From Sphingomonadales bacterium (GTDB lineage Bacteria; Pseudomonadota; Alphaproteobacteria; Sphingomonadales; Emcibacteraceae), in NCBI GenBank assembly GCA_011051815.1, contig DRKK01000268.1, forward strand, positions 1 through 6,962: 6,962 nt of DNA. The letters run 5' to 3'. Both the position numbers and the translations under genes were made by a program. The notes beneath the pieces were generated by a model. The model was given only the letters and a program-made list of their open reading frames with translations. It made no database searches and was not told where the DNA came from. The stretch's first letter is position 1, and each line of letters starts with the position of its first letter. Of the stretch, positions 1 to 6,908 are shown one piece after another.

Positions 1-1995
1 GCGCGGGAGCTTGGGGTCAAATTTCAGTTTGAGACCGAGTTTGAGGTAGAGGATATTACCACAAAATTCAGCGATGCAGACCTGATCGTTGCCGCCGACG
101 GCCTGAACAGCAAAATCCGCAATCATGATTTAAAGGCCTTTGACTGTGATATAGACATGCGGCCCAATAAATTTGTCTGGCTCGGCACGCACCAGCGGTT
201 TGACGATGCCTTTACCTTCATCTTTGAAAAGACCGAACATGGCTGGATCTGGGTCCACGCCTATCAGTTTGACAAAGACACCTCCACCTTCATCGTGGAA
301 TGCAGTACGGAAACCTATGATTCATTCGGTTTTGAGCATATGGACCATGAGGAGAGTGCCGAAACCTGCCGCAAAATTTTCGAGAAATATCTGGGCGGTC
401 ATGACCTGATGACCAAATCGGCCCATATCCGGGGGTCTGCGTGGATCAACTTCCCGCGCGTTCTGTGTCATACTTGGGTCAAGGACAATGTGGTTCTGAT
501 CGGCGATGCGGCTCATACGGCCCATTTCTCCATCGGCTCCGGCACCAAGCTCGGTTTTGAGGATGCCATCAGTCTGGCCGATCACCTCAATAGCGGTGAG
601 GGCGTTGATGAAGCCCTGAAAGCCTATCAGGATGAGCGGGAGCTGGAAGCGTTGAAATTGCAAAGTGCCGCCCGTAATTCTATGGGCTGGTTTGAGGAAA
701 TTGAACGTTATCTGGATTATGATCCCCAGCATTTCGCCTATGCCCTGCTCACCCGATCACAACGGGTCAGCCATGAGAATTTGCGCCTGCGCGACAAGGC
801 GTGGCTGGAAGGAGTGGAGAAAGATTTTGCTGCCAAGGCTTTGGGTCATCCGGTGGACAAGCCGGTGCCGCCCATGTTTACCCCCTATAAATTGCGGGAT
901 ATGGAATTACAGAACCGGGTGGTGATCTCCCCCATGTCCATGTATTCGGCCAAAGACGGGCTGATCAATGATTTTCATTTTGTCCATTACGGCGCCAGGG
1001 CCATGGGCGGGGCGGCCCTGATGTATACGGAAATGACCGACATCTCTGCCGATGGCCGCATCACACCGGGCTGCGCCGGTATCTATACGGACGCGCAAGA
1101 AGCCGCCTGGAAGCGGGTGGTGGACTATACCCATCAGTTCAGCCCCTGCAAAATCGCCATTCAGCTGGGCCATGCGGGCCGTAAAGGCTCCACCAAGGTG
1201 GGCTGGGAAGGCTATGACATGCCACTTGACGAGGGCAATTGGGAGCTGATTGCCCCGTCGCCAATCAAATGGGACAAGGTAAATCAGACCCCGCGCGCCA
1301 TGGAGGCCGCCGACTTTGAGCGGGTACTTAATGATTTTGTGACCGCCACCAAACGGTCGCAAGCCGCCGGTTTTGATATGGTGGAGCTTCATGCCGGGCA
1401 TGGTTATCTGCTGTCCTCTTTCATCACCCCGGTCAGCAACCAGCGTACCGATGAATATGGCGGATCCCTGGAAAACCGCCTGCGCTTTCCGCTCGCAGTC
1501 TTCCGGGCCATGCGCGATGTCTGGCCTGCTGCCAAGCCCATGTCTGTGCGCATATCCTCTACCGATTGGATCGGGGATAAGGGCGTAACACCGGAAGAGG
1601 CGGTGCTGATTGCCAAGGCCTTTGCCGATGCGGGGGCCGACATCATTGATGTATCCACCGGACAGACCTTGCCCGTTGATCAGGTCAACCCGGTCTTTGG
1701 CCGCATGTTCCAGACCCCCATGTCGGACCGTATCCGCAACGAAGCCAAGGTAGCCACCATGGCCGTAGGGAATATCTATGAGACCGATCATGTGAACAGC
1801 ATCCTTGCCGCTGGCCGCGCCGACCTTGTCTTGCTGGCCCGGCCCCATCTGATGGATCCCAACTGGACCATTCGCAGTGCGGCGGAGCTGGAATATCACG
1901 GCGATGCGGTGACGGTGCCCAAACAATATATAACCGCCTATACCCAGCTTGAAACCAACCTGAAACGGGCGGCGGAAATGGCCCTGAATGCGTAA
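1..1995 (+). CDS. 2-aminobenzoyl-CoA monooxygenase/reductase-type fusion (flavin monooxygenase + OYE), 5' partial
   Basis: The frame is open from base 1, so the gene starts upstream; 664 residues are visible and roughly 100 N-terminal residues, including the FAD-binding GxGxxG motif, are missing. Visible residues 27-40 ([14 protein letters not shown]) are the DG motif, and IGDAAH near residues 167-172 is the GD motif of group A flavoprotein monooxygenases. From about residue 290 (base 868) an OYE domain of the YqjM type begins: SPMSMYSA, the QLGHAGRKG segment, the HAGHGY motif with His464, His467 and Tyr469, and the C-terminal phosphate-binding VGNIY and LLARPHL segments. This domain order is that of 2-aminobenzoyl-CoA monooxygenase/reductase, which hydroxylates the ring at C5 and then reduces it to a non-aromatic cyclohexene carbonyl-CoA using NAD(P)H and O2; databases often label it bifunctional salicylyl-CoA 5-hydroxylase/oxidoreductase. 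It is probably cytosolic, with no membrane segment visible. Substrate choice (amino versus hydroxy) is inferred from neighbours. Confidence 0.93.
   Translation, partial: ARELGVKFQFETEFEVEDITTKFSDADLIVAADGLNSKIRNHDLKAFDCDIDMRPNKFVWLGTHQRFDDAFTFIFEKTEHGWIWVHAYQFDKDTSTFIVECSTETYDSFGFEHMDHEESAETCRKIFEKYLGGHDLMTKSAHIRGSAWINFPRVLCHTWVKDNVVLIGDAAHTAHFSIGSGTKLGFEDAISLADHLNSGEGVDEALKAYQDERELEALKLQSAARNSMGWFEEIERYLDYDPQHFAYALLTRSQRVSHENLRLRDKAWLEGVEKDFAAKALGHPVDKPVPPMFTPYKLRDMELQNRVVISPMSMYSAKDGLINDFHFVHYGARAMGGAALMYTEMTDISADGRITPGCAGIYTDAQEAAWKRVVDYTHQFSPCKIAIQLGHAGRKGSTKVGWEGYDMPLDEGNWELIAPSPIKWDKVNQTPRAMEAADFERVLNDFVTATKRSQAAGFDMVELHAGHGYLLSSFITPVSNQRTDEYGGSLENRLRFPLAVFRAMRDVWPAAKPMSVRISSTDWIGDKGVTPEEAVLIAKAFADAGADIIDVSTGQTLPVDQVNPVFGRMFQTPMSDRIRNEAKVATMAVGNIYETDHVNSILAAGRADLVLLARPHLMDPNWTIRSAAELEYHGDAVTVPKQYITAYTQLETNLKRAAEMALNA
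79..120 (+). other. DG motif of the flavoprotein monooxygenase domain
   Basis: These codons give [14 protein letters not shown], matching the conserved DG fingerprint of class A flavin monooxygenases, which contacts FAD and NAD(P)H. It lies upstream of the first in-frame ATG at 157 and proves that this ATG is internal and that the gene enters the window from the left. Confidence 0.9.
868..1992 (+). other. OYE-family (YqjM-like) reductase domain fused to the monooxygenase
   Basis: This segment encodes about 375 residues, the length of a complete free-standing Old Yellow Enzyme. Visible signatures are the N-terminal SPMSMYSA, the substrate-binding HxxH pair in HAGHGY, the [15 protein letters not shown] block typical of the family, and the FMN-phosphate-binding VGNIY segment. 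It is joined in frame to the monooxygenase domain by a linker without a stop. In the YqjM group the second position of the CMY motif is usually Cys; here the equivalent is Ser (SMY). Confidence 0.9.
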
Positions 1996-2007
1996 ATGGC
2001 CCTGAAT
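1976..2007 (+). repeat. 14-base direct repeat, 18-base period, spanning a stop codon
   Basis: AAATGGCCCTGAAT occurs at 1976-1989 and again at 1994-2007, an exact 14-base match with a period of 18. The two copies flank and include the TAA stop of the monooxygenase/OYE gene (1993-1995). Because 18 is a multiple of three, the second copy is in the same frame. Reading on past the stop would give MALNIKESL and a TGA at 2023-2025 that overlaps the SDR start as ATGA. It looks like a small duplication that moved the stop codon upstream, but this is inference. Confidence 0.85.
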
Positions 2008-2010
2008 ATA

Positions 2011-2016
2011 AAGGAA
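2011..2016 (+). promoter_or_regulatory. Ribosome binding site of the SDR gene
   Basis: AAGGAA lies five bases before the ATG at 2022 and fixes that start. It is placed just downstream of the direct repeat that surrounds the preceding stop codon. Confidence 0.7.
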
Positions 2017-2021
2017 TCTCT

Positions 2022-2783
2022 ATGACCCTGACAGGAAAACATGCGGTAGTCACCGGCGGCGGACGCGGAATTGGTGCCGCTATTGCGGATAGCCTGGCCA
2101 ATGCCGGGGCCAATGTGACCATCATGGGCCGTAATGAACAGATTTTGCTGGATAAGGCAAAAACCCTGTCCAGCGGTCTTGCCGTCACCTGTGACATTAC
2201 GGACGGAGACTCTGTGGCCACAGCCTTTGCCGCCGCCACAGCCAAATTCGGACAGGTGGATATTCTGATCAATAACGCAGGCGCGGCCCGGTCCCTGCCC
2301 TTTCTAAAGGGTGACCGCGCCCATCTGCAGACCATGCTGGATGTGAATTTGATCGGGCCTTACCTTTGTATTCATGCCGTTTTGCAAGAAATGATAGACA
2401 AAGGGCAGGGGAGGATTATAAATATTGCCAGTACTGCCGCGCTGAAAGGCTATCGTTATGTCACGGCCTATAGTGCCGCCAAACATGCTATATTGGGTCT
2501 GACCCGGTCACTGGCCCTAGAAATGGCAACAAAGGGCGTGACGGTAAATGCGGTTTGTCCCGGATTTACCAACACGGACATCGCCCGTGATGCCATACAG
2601 AATATCATGGCCAAGACCGGCAGGACAAAGGATCAGGCAATCGCGGAACTGACTATTCACAACCCGCAGAACCGCCTGATAGAGCCAGAGGAAGTGGCCG
2701 CAACGGTCGCCTGGTTATGCCAGGACAGCGCCGCTTCCATAACGGGCCAAGCCATTGCCGTTGACGGTGGGGAGGTCATGTAA
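2022..2783 (+). CDS. Short-chain dehydrogenase/reductase (SDR), probable hydroxyacyl-CoA/alicyclic alcohol dehydrogenase
   Basis: The 253-residue product has the normal length and all landmarks of a classical SDR. The cofactor-binding TGGGRGIG motif is at residues 11-18, a CDIT segment at 58-61, NNAG at 84-87, and the catalytic Ser137, Tyr150 and Lys154 (YSAAK) are all present, followed by the CPGF segment at 179-182. Arg37 after the second beta strand (IMGRN) is compatible with NADP(H), though this does not settle cofactor choice. The start is supported by AAGGAA five bases upstream. It follows the ring-reducing fusion enzyme by 26 bases. Its likely job is an NAD(P)-linked oxidation or reduction of a hydroxy or oxo group on the alicyclic CoA-thioester; the exact substrate cannot be read from sequence. 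A FabG-like 3-oxoacyl reductase activity is the generic alternative. Cytosolic, no signal peptide. Confidence 0.92.
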   Translation: MTLTGKHAVVTGGGRGIGAAIADSLANAGANVTIMGRNEQILLDKAKTLSSGLAVTCDITDGDSVATAFAAATAKFGQVDILINNAGAARSLPFLKGDRAHLQTMLDVNLIGPYLCIHAVLQEMIDKGQGRIINIASTAALKGYRYVTAYSAAKHAILGLTRSLALEMATKGVTVNAVCPGFTNTDIARDAIQNIMAKTGRTKDQAIAELTIHNPQNRLIEPEEVAATVAWLCQDSAASITGQAIAVDGGEVM

Positions 2784-2788
2784 AGGGA
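2782..2788 (+). promoter_or_regulatory. Ribosome binding site of the MarR gene
   Basis: AAAGGGA overlaps the TAA stop of the SDR gene and sits ten bases before the ATG at 2799. The spacing is a little long; an A-rich tract (ATAAAAGA) fills the gap. The 15-base intergenic gap leaves no room for a separate promoter or operator here. Confidence 0.55.
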
Positions 2789-2798
2789 TAATAAAAGA

Positions 2799-3284
2799 AT
2801 GCCAGATACTGCCGATAACCCGCCTGCCCTGGATGACAGTGACACCAGGAAACTGGGCCTATGGCTCCGCCTGATCACCAACACCAATATCATCGAAAAG
2901 GAAATCAGAAACCTGTTTCGATCAGAATTCAAGGTGACATTACCCCGGTTTGACCTCATGTCAGCCCTCTACCGGGAACCGGGCGGCCTGACCATGGGCG
3001 AACTGTCCCGGAAACTGCTGGTCTCGAACGGCAATGTTACAGGCATTGTGGAAAGGCTGCAAAAAGAGGGACTGGTGAAGCGCTGGTCTCTGCCCACGGA
3101 CCGCCGCATATACAGCGTCGGCCTGACCCCCAAAGGCCGCACGGATTTCAAGGTCATGGCCGACCGGCACAAGGAATGGGTCGCCGATATTCTGAGCGAC
3201 CTGAACGAGGATGACGTCCTGCCCATGATTGCCCTGCTGGATAATCTGCGGGAGGCATTGAAAAACAGGAAAGAGGATAAATAG
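2799..3284 (+). CDS. MarR-family transcriptional regulator
   Basis: The 161-residue product has the length and winged helix-turn-helix layout of MarR proteins. The recognition region is at residues 65-91 (MGELSRKLLVSNG followed by NVTGIVERLQKEGL), and the wing carries the hallmark Asp101-Arg102-Arg103. Flanking N- and C-terminal helices would form the dimer interface. MarR regulators of aromatic catabolism, for example BadR, CouR and FerC, commonly repress their operons and release DNA on binding an aryl-CoA thioester; a similar role here, sensing the ligase product or a later CoA intermediate, is inference. The gene is unusual in lying in the middle of the operon, 15 bases after the SDR and directly abutting the crotonase gene (TAGATG), so its level would follow operon expression. 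Its target site is probably upstream of the left window edge; I see no convincing palindromic operator inside the window. Confidence 0.92.
   Translation: MPDTADNPPALDDSDTRKLGLWLRLITNTNIIEKEIRNLFRSEFKVTLPRFDLMSALYREPGGLTMGELSRKLLVSNGNVTGIVERLQKEGLVKRWSLPTDRRIYSVGLTPKGRTDFKVMADRHKEWVADILSDLNEDDVLPMIALLDNLREALKNRKEDK
3271..3277 (+). promoter_or_regulatory. Ribosome binding site of the crotonase gene
   Basis: AAGAGGA lies seven bases before the ATG at 3285 and inside the last codons of the MarR gene. The MarR stop TAG is immediately followed by the ATG, which suggests translational coupling. Confidence 0.65.
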
Positions 3285-4094
3285 ATGAAACTGGCAGGTC
3301 TGAAACCAAAGCATTTTTTATGGCAGATGGACGGTAATGTAGCGATCATCAGGCTGAACCGGCCGGACCGCAAAAACCCGCTGACCTTTGAAAGCTATGC
3401 CGAGCTACGCGATACTTTTCGTGACATGGTTTATGCGGATGATGTGAAGGCTGTGGTCTTTGCCAGCAACGGCGGTAATTTCTGTTCCGGCGGCGATGTC
3501 CATGACATTATCGGTCCTCTGCTCGACAAGGATATGAAAGGCCTGCTGGATTTCACCCGTATGACCGGCGATCTGGTGAAAGCCATGATCAATTGCAAAG
3601 TCCCCATCATTGCCGCGACCGAGGGCATTTGCGTCGGCGCCGGCGCCATGGTCTCGCTGGCCTCAGACATTCGTTTCGCCGCCCCCGACTGCAAGACCGC
3701 ATTTCTGTTTACCCGGGTGGGCCTTGCGGGCTGTGACATGGGGGCCTGTGCCATGCTGCCGCGCGCCATTGGCCAGTCCCGCGCCGCCGACCTACTCTAT
3801 ACGGGCCGGGCCATGAGCGCCGAGGAAGGCGAGAGATGGGGTTATTTCAACCGTGTAGTAGCAGCCGATGACCTGTTTGATGAGGCCCTGAAATACGCCA
3901 AGCGTCTTGCCGACGGGCCAAATTTCGGCCATATGATGACCAAAACCATGCTGGTTCAGGAATGGAGCATGTCGCTGGACATGGCCATAGAAGCCGAGGC
4001 CCAGACACAGGCCATCTGTATGCAAACCCAAGACTTTCGCCGGGCCTACGACGCCTTTGTTGCCAAGGAAAAACCGGCCTTCAAGGGGGATTGA
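3285..4094 (+). CDS. Enoyl-CoA hydratase/isomerase (crotonase) family protein with non-canonical active site
   Basis: The 269-residue product is a full-length crotonase-fold protein. The CoA-binding and first oxyanion-hole segment is at residues 67-72 (CSGGDV), and the second oxyanion-hole region is at 112-121 ([10 protein letters not shown]). By-eye alignment with rat mitochondrial crotonase places Met122 where catalytic Glu144 would be and Arg144 (in LFTRVGLAG) where Glu164 would be. An acidic residue, Asp151 in [11 protein letters not shown], lies near the position of the third acid of dienoyl-CoA isomerases. A plain hydratase mechanism is therefore doubtful. I recall a similar [13 protein letters not shown] signature in crotonase homologues of 2-aminobenzoyl-CoA clusters, so it is probably a family trait and not decay. 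Likely roles are hydration, hydrolytic ring opening or isomerisation of the cyclic CoA intermediate. The start is fixed by AAGAGGA and abuts the MarR stop; the acyl-CoA dehydrogenase starts two bases after its stop. Confidence 0.9.
   Translation: MKLAGLKPKHFLWQMDGNVAIIRLNRPDRKNPLTFESYAELRDTFRDMVYADDVKAVVFASNGGNFCSGGDVHDIIGPLLDKDMKGLLDFTRMTGDLVKAMINCKVPIIAATEGICVGAGAMVSLASDIRFAAPDCKTAFLFTRVGLAGCDMGACAMLPRAIGQSRAADLLYTGRAMSAEEGERWGYFNRVVAADDLFDEALKYAKRLADGPNFGHMMTKTMLVQEWSMSLDMAIEAEAQTQAICMQTQDFRRAYDAFVAKEKPAFKGD
4083..4090 (+). promoter_or_regulatory. Strong ribosome binding site that fixes the acyl-CoA dehydrogenase start
   Basis: AAGGGGGA lies six bases before the ATG at 4097, inside the last codons of the crotonase gene. 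It supports 4097 as the start in place of the upstream in-frame ATG at 3962, which would overlap the crotonase gene by 133 bases and add a non-conserved N-terminus. Confidence 0.8.
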
Positions 4095-4096
4095 TC

Positions 4097-5272
4097 ATGG
4101 ATAGCACCTATCTGGACTGGCCGTTCCTTAGCCCTCACCATAAACAGCTCGCCCTTGATCTGAATGTCTGGTGCGCGGAAAACCTCAATGATCTGTCGCA
4201 CGCGCGCGCCGATGCCGATGATGTCTGCCGCACCCTGGTCAGCCGCCTTGGTCGGTCCGGATGGTTACGCTATGCGGTGCCCAAGGCTTACGGCGGCATC
4301 CATGACAAGCTGGATGTGCGGTCACTATGCCTGATCCGGGAACCTTTGGCCCGCCATGACGGGCTGGCAGACTTTGCCTTTGCCATGCAGGGGTTGGGCA
4401 GTGGCACCCTGTCGCTCTTTGGCTCGGAAGACCAAAAATTAGCCTATCTCACCGCCGTCGGGCGCGGAGACAAGATCGCCGCCTTTGCCCTGTCAGAACC
4501 CAATGCCGGATCCGATGTGGCGGCCATGAGTACCTGTTACCGGGAAGACGGTGATGACCTGATTCTCAATGGCTGCAAGACATGGATTTCCAACGGCGGC
4601 ATTGCGGATTATTACACGGTCTTTGCCCGAATAGAGGGCAGCAACGGCACCAAAGGCATTTCCGCCATCCTTGTGGATGCGGATACGCCGGGGTTAGAGA
4701 TTGCCGAAAAAATTGAGGTTACCGCCCCGCACCCGCTGGCGAAACTGGTCTTTAAAGACTGCCGGGTGCCAAAATCAGCCCTGATCGGAGAGGCGGGCCG
4801 GGGTTTTAAATATGCCATGGCCACATTGGATATTTTCCGCACCACCGTCGGCGCGGCCTCCATGGGCTTTGCCAAGCGGGCCATGGATGAGGCGGCAAAG
4901 CGCGCCACCAGCCGCCAGATGTTCGGCGCCCCCATGACCAACCTTCAGATCATCCAAAGCAAGATTGGTGATATGGCACTGAATATTGATGCCAGCGCGT
5001 TGCTGATCTATCGGGCCGCATGGGTCAAGGATTGCGTGGCCGACCGGGTCACCCGCGAGGCGGCCATGGCGAAACTTTACGCCACCGAAGCCGCCCAGAA
5101 AATCATTGATGACGCCATCCAGATTTTTGGCGGGCAGGGCGTGGTGTTCGGTGAGGTCGTGGAAAAACTCTATCGGGAAGTGCGATCCCTGCGCATTTAC
5201 GAGGGCGCGTCGGAAGTTCAGAAAATTATTATCGCAGGACAGGCCTTAATCCCTTATCAGCTGGATCAATAA
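4097..5272 (+). CDS. Acyl-CoA dehydrogenase
   Basis: Starting at 4097 the product has 391 residues, typical of the family. The first FAD/substrate signature is at residues 130-144 ([15 protein letters not shown]) and the second at 163-168 (WISNGG). Arg248 in the LDIFRTTVG helix and the IFGGQG segment at 343-348 are family landmarks. The catalytic base is expected to be Glu369 in IYEGASEVQ, the position used by medium- and short-chain acyl-CoA dehydrogenases. The enzyme would remove two hydrogens alpha-beta to the CoA thioester and pass the electrons to electron-transferring flavoprotein; no ETF gene is in the window. In this operon the substrate is probably a cyclic or ring-opened acyl-CoA from the aromatic acid, but sequence alone does not show it. 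It starts two bases after the crotonase stop and ends one base before the ligase ATG. Confidence 0.93.
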   Translation: MDSTYLDWPFLSPHHKQLALDLNVWCAENLNDLSHARADADDVCRTLVSRLGRSGWLRYAVPKAYGGIHDKLDVRSLCLIREPLARHDGLADFAFAMQGLGSGTLSLFGSEDQKLAYLTAVGRGDKIAAFALSEPNAGSDVAAMSTCYREDGDDLILNGCKTWISNGGIADYYTVFARIEGSNGTKGISAILVDADTPGLEIAEKIEVTAPHPLAKLVFKDCRVPKSALIGEAGRGFKYAMATLDIFRTTVGAASMGFAKRAMDEAAKRATSRQMFGAPMTNLQIIQSKIGDMALNIDASALLIYRAAWVKDCVADRVTREAAMAKLYATEAAQKIIDDAIQIFGGQGVVFGEVVEKLYREVRSLRIYEGASEVQKIIIAGQALIPYQLDQ

Positions 5273-5273
5273 T

Positions 5274-6908
5274 ATGATGAGCGCCAATGAGGATAGTTTC
5301 GCAGCGGCGCAGATGCCCCAAAAGGACGCCTTGCCGGACTTCATCCATGACCTGCCCTGCCTTGACTATCCAGATCGGTTGAATGCGGCGGTAGAACTGC
5401 TGGATAAGAATATAGCCGCCGGGCGCGGGGATAAAACCGCCATTCTGACTCCCACGGAAAGCTGGACCTACCAAGAAGTTTTTGAAAAATCAAATCAGAT
5501 CGCCCATATACTGGTTAAAGATATGGGCCTGAAAAGCGGCAACCGGGTGCTGCTGCGCGCCGCCAACAACCCCATGATGGTCGCCTGCTGGTTTGCAGTG
5601 CTGAAGGCCGGAGGCATTGCCGTCGCCACCATGCCCTTACTCAGGACGCGGGACCTGATCCCGGTGATTGACAAGGCACAGGTGAGTTTTGCCCTCTGTG
5701 ATGAGCGACTCGCCCAAGAATTGAAGGGCGCGCAAAAGGCGGCCCCGATTTTAAGTCATATACTCTGTTTTGATGAGCTGAAAGAACGGATGGCCGGCCA
5801 ACCCATAAGCTTTGCTCCGGTGGGCACATGGTCAAAGGACATCGCCCTGATCGCCTTTACCAGCGGCACCACGGGCCAGCCCAAGGGGTGTCTGCATTTC
5901 CATGAGGACATCATGTCCATGTGTCATCTGGTCGGCGATCGTCTGCTGGGCATCGGGGCGGATGATATTATTATCGGCAGTCCACCATTGGCCTTTACCT
6001 TTGGCCTTGGGGCCTTGCTGGCCTTTCCCTTTTTCGCCGGGGCGACCACGGTGTTACTGGAAGACGGCTCGCCGGATGTTTATCTGGCGGCCATCGCCCG
6101 CTTTCGCGCCACATGGAGCTTTACCGCCCCCACCGCCTACCGCGCCATGCTGCCCAAGGTAGCAGATTATGACCTATCCTGCCTCAAGGCCTGTGTCTCT
6201 GCGGGCGAGCATCTGCCCCTGCCGACCTTTCAGGCCTGGCAGACGGCCACCGGGCTAAAGCTCATTGACGGCATCGGGGCTACGGAGATGATCCATATTT
6301 TCATCTCCGCCACCGGTGAGGACATCCGGCCCGGGGCCACAGGTAAAGTCATTGACGGCTATCAGGCCTGTATTCTGGACGAAGATAACAATCCTCTGCC
6401 TGACGGCACGGTGGGGCGGCTGGCCATCAAGGGACCGACCGGGTGCAAATATCTGGGCGATGAACGCCAAAGCGTCTATGTGCGGGATGGCTGGAATGTG
6501 ACGGGCGATGCTTACCGCCGGGATGCGGACGGCTATTACTGGTTTCAGGCACGCGGTGATGACATGATCGTATCGTCGGGCTATAACATCGGCGGTCCAG
6601 AGGTTGAGGAAGCCCTGCTTGATCATCCGGCGGTGGCCGAATGTGCCGTCGTGGCGTCACCGGATACGGCCCGGGGCCAGATCGTCAAAGCCTTTATCGT
6701 CCTCTCCCCGAATTATATGGCCCCGAATTATAAGGCCCATGCAGATTTGATCATAGAGTTGCAAAAATTTGTCAAACAAGCCATCGCCCCCTATAAATAC
6801 CCTCGCGCCATCGAATTTGTGGAAAGCCTGCCCAAAACCGAAACCGGAAAAATACAGCGGTTTATCCTGCGTCAGAAAGAAATATCTTCTTCTTCGGCCA
6901 GCAGATAG
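5274..6908 (+). CDS. Benzoate/2-aminobenzoate-type CoA ligase (AMP-forming)
   Basis: The 544-residue product is a complete adenylate-forming ligase. Core motifs in order are the P-loop-like FTSGTTGQPKG at residues 195-205, DGIGATEMIHIFIS at 332-345, WNVTGDAY at 407-414, the hinge region YWFQARGDD at 422-430 with SSGYNIGGPEVEEAL at 434-448, and the C-terminal PKTETGK at 520-526 with the acylation lysine Lys526. The DGIG-TEM-HIF block and the GCLHFH segment after the P-loop point to the benzoate-CoA ligase group, and neighbours favour 2-aminobenzoate as substrate. It makes the aryl-CoA used by the monooxygenase/OYE fusion, with ATP converted to AMP and pyrophosphate. The start ATGATG is one base after the acyl-CoA dehydrogenase stop with no clear Shine-Dalgarno, so translation is probably coupled. 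Residues 479-488 are a duplicated PNYMA/PNYKA. The Ser-rich C-terminal tail overlaps a gene on the other strand. Salicylate- or benzoate-CoA ligase is the main alternative. Confidence 0.93.
   Translation: MMSANEDSFAAAQMPQKDALPDFIHDLPCLDYPDRLNAAVELLDKNIAAGRGDKTAILTPTESWTYQEVFEKSNQIAHILVKDMGLKSGNRVLLRAANNPMMVACWFAVLKAGGIAVATMPLLRTRDLIPVIDKAQVSFALCDERLAQELKGAQKAAPILSHILCFDELKERMAGQPISFAPVGTWSKDIALIAFTSGTTGQPKGCLHFHEDIMSMCHLVGDRLLGIGADDIIIGSPPLAFTFGLGALLAFPFFAGATTVLLEDGSPDVYLAAIARFRATWSFTAPTAYRAMLPKVADYDLSCLKACVSAGEHLPLPTFQAWQTATGLKLIDGIGATEMIHIFISATGEDIRPGATGKVIDGYQACILDEDNNPLPDGTVGRLAIKGPTGCKYLGDERQSVYVRDGWNVTGDAYRRDADGYYWFQARGDDMIVSSGYNIGGPEVEEALLDHPAVAECAVVASPDTARGQIVKAFIVLSPNYMAPNYKAHADLIIELQKFVKQAIAPYKYPRAIEFVESLPKTETGKIQRFILRQKEISSSSASR
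6706..6735 (+). repeat. 15-base in-frame tandem duplication in the ligase gene
   Basis: CCCCGAATTATATGG (6706-6720) is followed directly by CCCCGAATTATAAGG (6721-6735), identical but for one base. It encodes PNYMA-PNYKA in the C-terminal domain of the ligase, in the loop between IVLS and the helix before the last core motif. The frame is kept, so the protein gains five residues in a position likely to tolerate length change. Confidence 0.85.

Noticed and set aside
157..159. ATG at 157 as the true start of the first gene
   Set aside because: The same frame is open back to base 1 and encodes the conserved DG motif upstream, so this is an internal methionine of a truncated gene.
907..1926. A 339-codon open frame on the minus strand opposite the OYE domain
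   Set aside because: It lies wholly opposite a well-recognised coding region. Its translation is rich in Gly, His and Arg with no domain I recognise, as expected for the antisense of a GC-rich gene.
1996..2025. A tiny separate peptide gene MALNIKESL between the fusion and SDR genes
   Set aside because: It has no ribosome binding site of its own and is better explained as the former C-terminal end of the fusion protein cut off by the direct repeat.
1685..2335. A 216-codon minus-strand open frame spanning the junction of the fusion and SDR genes
   Set aside because: It is antisense to two recognised genes, has Pro/Arg-rich composition and no recognisable domain.
3962..4096. An upstream extension of the acyl-CoA dehydrogenase to an ATG at 3962
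   Set aside because: It would overlap the crotonase gene by 133 bases, and a strong ribosome binding site at 4083-4090 supports the ATG at 4097, which gives the normal family length.
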